This document shows, in pieces, positions 62,770-64,000 of a stretch of 64,000 nt of DNA (position 1 is the first letter of the stretch; each line of letters starts with the position of its first letter). The stretch is from positions 3,224,001-3,288,000 of the forward strand of contig NZ_CP157575.1 of assembly GCF_051628905.1 (NCBI RefSeq), read 5' to 3'. The stretch comes from Asaia sp037151935 (GTDB lineage: Bacteria > Pseudomonadota > Alphaproteobacteria > Acetobacterales > Acetobacteraceae). Under the pieces are notes generated by a model, which was given only the letters and a program-made list of their open reading frames with translations, was not told the origin of the DNA and ran no database searches. Made by a program: the position numbers and the translations under genes.

Positions 62770-63789
62770 ATGAGCACCACTCTCAACCCGGCGGTTGCGG
62801 CTTCTCCCGCCGCCCAGCTCAACGCACGCGCAACGACCCGCAGCATTCTTCAGGCCGCGGGCATGTTGCCGGTTCTGATCCTTCTCGCCCTCGGTTTCCA
62901 TTTTCTGGGCGGGCACCGTTTCCTCTCGGGGCAGAATCTGTCGATCATCGCCCAACAGGCATCGATCAATACCGTGCTCGCTTCGGGCATGACCTTCGTC
63001 ATTTTGACGGGCGGTATCGATCTTTCGGTGGGCTCCATTCTGGCCTTTGCCGCAATGTGCGGGCTGATCGTTTCTCTCCTGCCACATGTGGCCTGGCTTG
63101 CCGTCCCGGCCTGTCTGGGGGCGGGGCTGCTGATTGGCGTTTTCAACGGTGCGCTGATCGCAGGGGTCAAGATTCCCCCCTTTATCGTCACACTCGGTAC
63201 GCTCACCGCCGTGCGTGGCCTGGCGCGCCTGATGGGCAATGACCGCACGATTTTCAATCCTGACCTGTCGTTTGCCTGGATCGGCAATGACGGCATCGCC
63301 GTGACTTCCACTTTCACCATTCCCTGGCTTGCGGTTATCGCCCTCGCCGTCGTGGTGGTGAGCTGGTTCATCCTGCGTCGTACCGTGCTGGGCGTTCATA
63401 TCTACGCCATTGGCGGCAACGCCTCGGCAGCGCGTCTCGCAGGTATCCGTGTCGGTCTTGTGCTGATGTTCGTCTATGCGGCTTCGGGTCTCCTGGCCGG
63501 TCTTGGGGCCGTCATGTCATCCGCACGGCTCTATGCTGCCAACGGCCTGCAACTCGGCCAGTCTTACGAGCTGGATGCCATTGCTGCGGTTATTCTCGGC
63601 GGCACCTCGTTTGTTGGCGGCGTCGGAACGATCTGGGGCACGCTGGTTGGTGCGCTTCTGATCGCGGTTCTGACCAACGGCCTCATCCTTATTGGCGTGT
63701 CCGATATCTGGCAGTTCATCGTCAAGGGACTCGTCATCATCGTGGCGGTCGCTCTCGACCGGTTCCGCGCTCCTGCGGCGCGCACCTGA
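62770..63789 (+). CDS. Sugar ABC transporter permease (RbsC type)
   Basis: The 339-residue product has about ten membrane helices and the family sequences TGGIDLSVGSILAFAAM near 78, IPPFIVTLGTLTAVRGLARL near 136, YAIGGNASAARLAGI near 216 and a GGTSFVGGVGTIWGTLVGALLI block near 277. It lies 12 bp after the ATPase gene and before the binding protein gene. Confidence 0.95.
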   Translation: MSTTLNPAVAASPAAQLNARATTRSILQAAGMLPVLILLALGFHFLGGHRFLSGQNLSIIAQQASINTVLASGMTFVILTGGIDLSVGSILAFAAMCGLIVSLLPHVAWLAVPACLGAGLLIGVFNGALIAGVKIPPFIVTLGTLTAVRGLARLMGNDRTIFNPDLSFAWIGNDGIAVTSTFTIPWLAVIALAVVVVSWFILRRTVLGVHIYAIGGNASAARLAGIRVGLVLMFVYAASGLLAGLGAVMSSARLYAANGLQLGQSYELDAIAAVILGGTSFVGGVGTIWGTLVGALLIAVLTNGLILIGVSDIWQFIVKGLVIIVAVALDRFRAPAART

Positions 63790-63849
63790 TCACAGGCCGC
63801 GCCTTTTCATTTTTCGAGTTTGTTTTTCTTCCGTTTCGGATGTTTCAAG

Positions 63850-64000
63850 ATGATCACTCGTTCCAAATTTCTCCTCGGTGCGCTCGTTCTCTCCACCGCT
63901 CTGGCGGCTCCGGCTGTGCGCGCCGAGGGCATCAGCAATGTGGGCGTCTCGGTTGGCTCGCTCGGTAATCCGTATTTCGTGGCGTTGGTCAAAGGGGCCA
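63850..64000 (+). CDS. Sugar-binding protein of the ABC importer (3' end outside window)
   Basis: Fifty codons are present. A signal peptide (about 1-25, ending APAVRAEG) leads into VGVSVGSLGNPYFVALVKGA, which matches the start of type I periplasmic sugar-binding proteins such as RbsB. It completes a CUT2 importer together with the ATPase and permease. The sugar cannot be assigned from this fragment. Confidence 0.85.
   Translation, partial: MITRSKFLLGALVLSTALAAPAVRAEGISNVGVSVGSLGNPYFVALVKGA

Overview
The window reads as chromosomal DNA of an acetic acid bacterium (Alphaproteobacteria, Acetobacteraceae). It is GC-rich, carries alphaproteobacterial marker genes (GapR/DUF2312, MucR/Ros, plsX-fabH-ihfA-merR, obgE-proB) and encodes a Hint-domain surface-type protein of the kind common in acetic acid bacteria. 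A genus such as Asaia or a relative is possible but is inference. I see no phage, transposase, CRISPR array, known defence cassette or rRNA.

Layout. 1-10802 (minus): division and cell wall (dcw) cluster, transcribed mraZ-rsmH-ftsL-ftsI-murE-murF-mraY-murD-ftsW, mostly with 1-4 bp overlaps; ftsW runs off the left edge. 10803-11778: mraZ control region and the RNase P RNA gene (minus). 11778-16799: Hint-domain protein, family IV esterase, and zwf with a small membrane protein. 17032-23606: gapR, then an ECF sigma/FecR anti-sigma/TonB-dependent receptor/histidine acid phosphatase cassette and a membrane-anchored disordered protein. 23607-26811: a small-ORF region, then proB-obgE and rpmA-rplU (minus). 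27078-32201: tRNA-Ser, a PhnA/YjdM-type protein, a lipoprotein esterase, and guaD with a FUSC transporter. 32202-33200: about 1 kb without a gene, turning strongly AT-rich just before a MucR/Ros regulator.

33201-46278: MucR, S49 protease, ihfB, a LysR regulator, trxB, an Lrp regulator with two envelope glycosyltransferases, an S9 peptidase, rpsU, and def with a MarR/two-component operon. 46402-51510: bamE, then DUF177-rpmF-plsX-fabH-ihfA-merR. 51593-59596: tRNA-Pro, an AI-2E-type permease, a Nudix hydrolase and lipoprotein, an Atm1-type ABC half transporter, rpmB and fusA. 59657-64000: a small membrane protein and TetR regulator sharing two operator palindromes, then a ribose-type sugar ABC importer cut at the right edge.

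Most of the window is housekeeping. The most informative points are: three phased TGGGA boxes over the mraZ promoter, which help settle the mraZ start; a nearby GTTC-N7-GTTC element matching the alphaproteobacterial LexA consensus; long low-complexity additions in FtsL and FtsI; the sigma/anti-sigma/receptor/phosphatase cassette; the Hint-domain protein; two phased 15-bp TetR operators; the AT-rich block before mucR; and two tiny overlapping ORFs near 23.8 kb. All assignments come from reading the sequence and translations; no database search was run.
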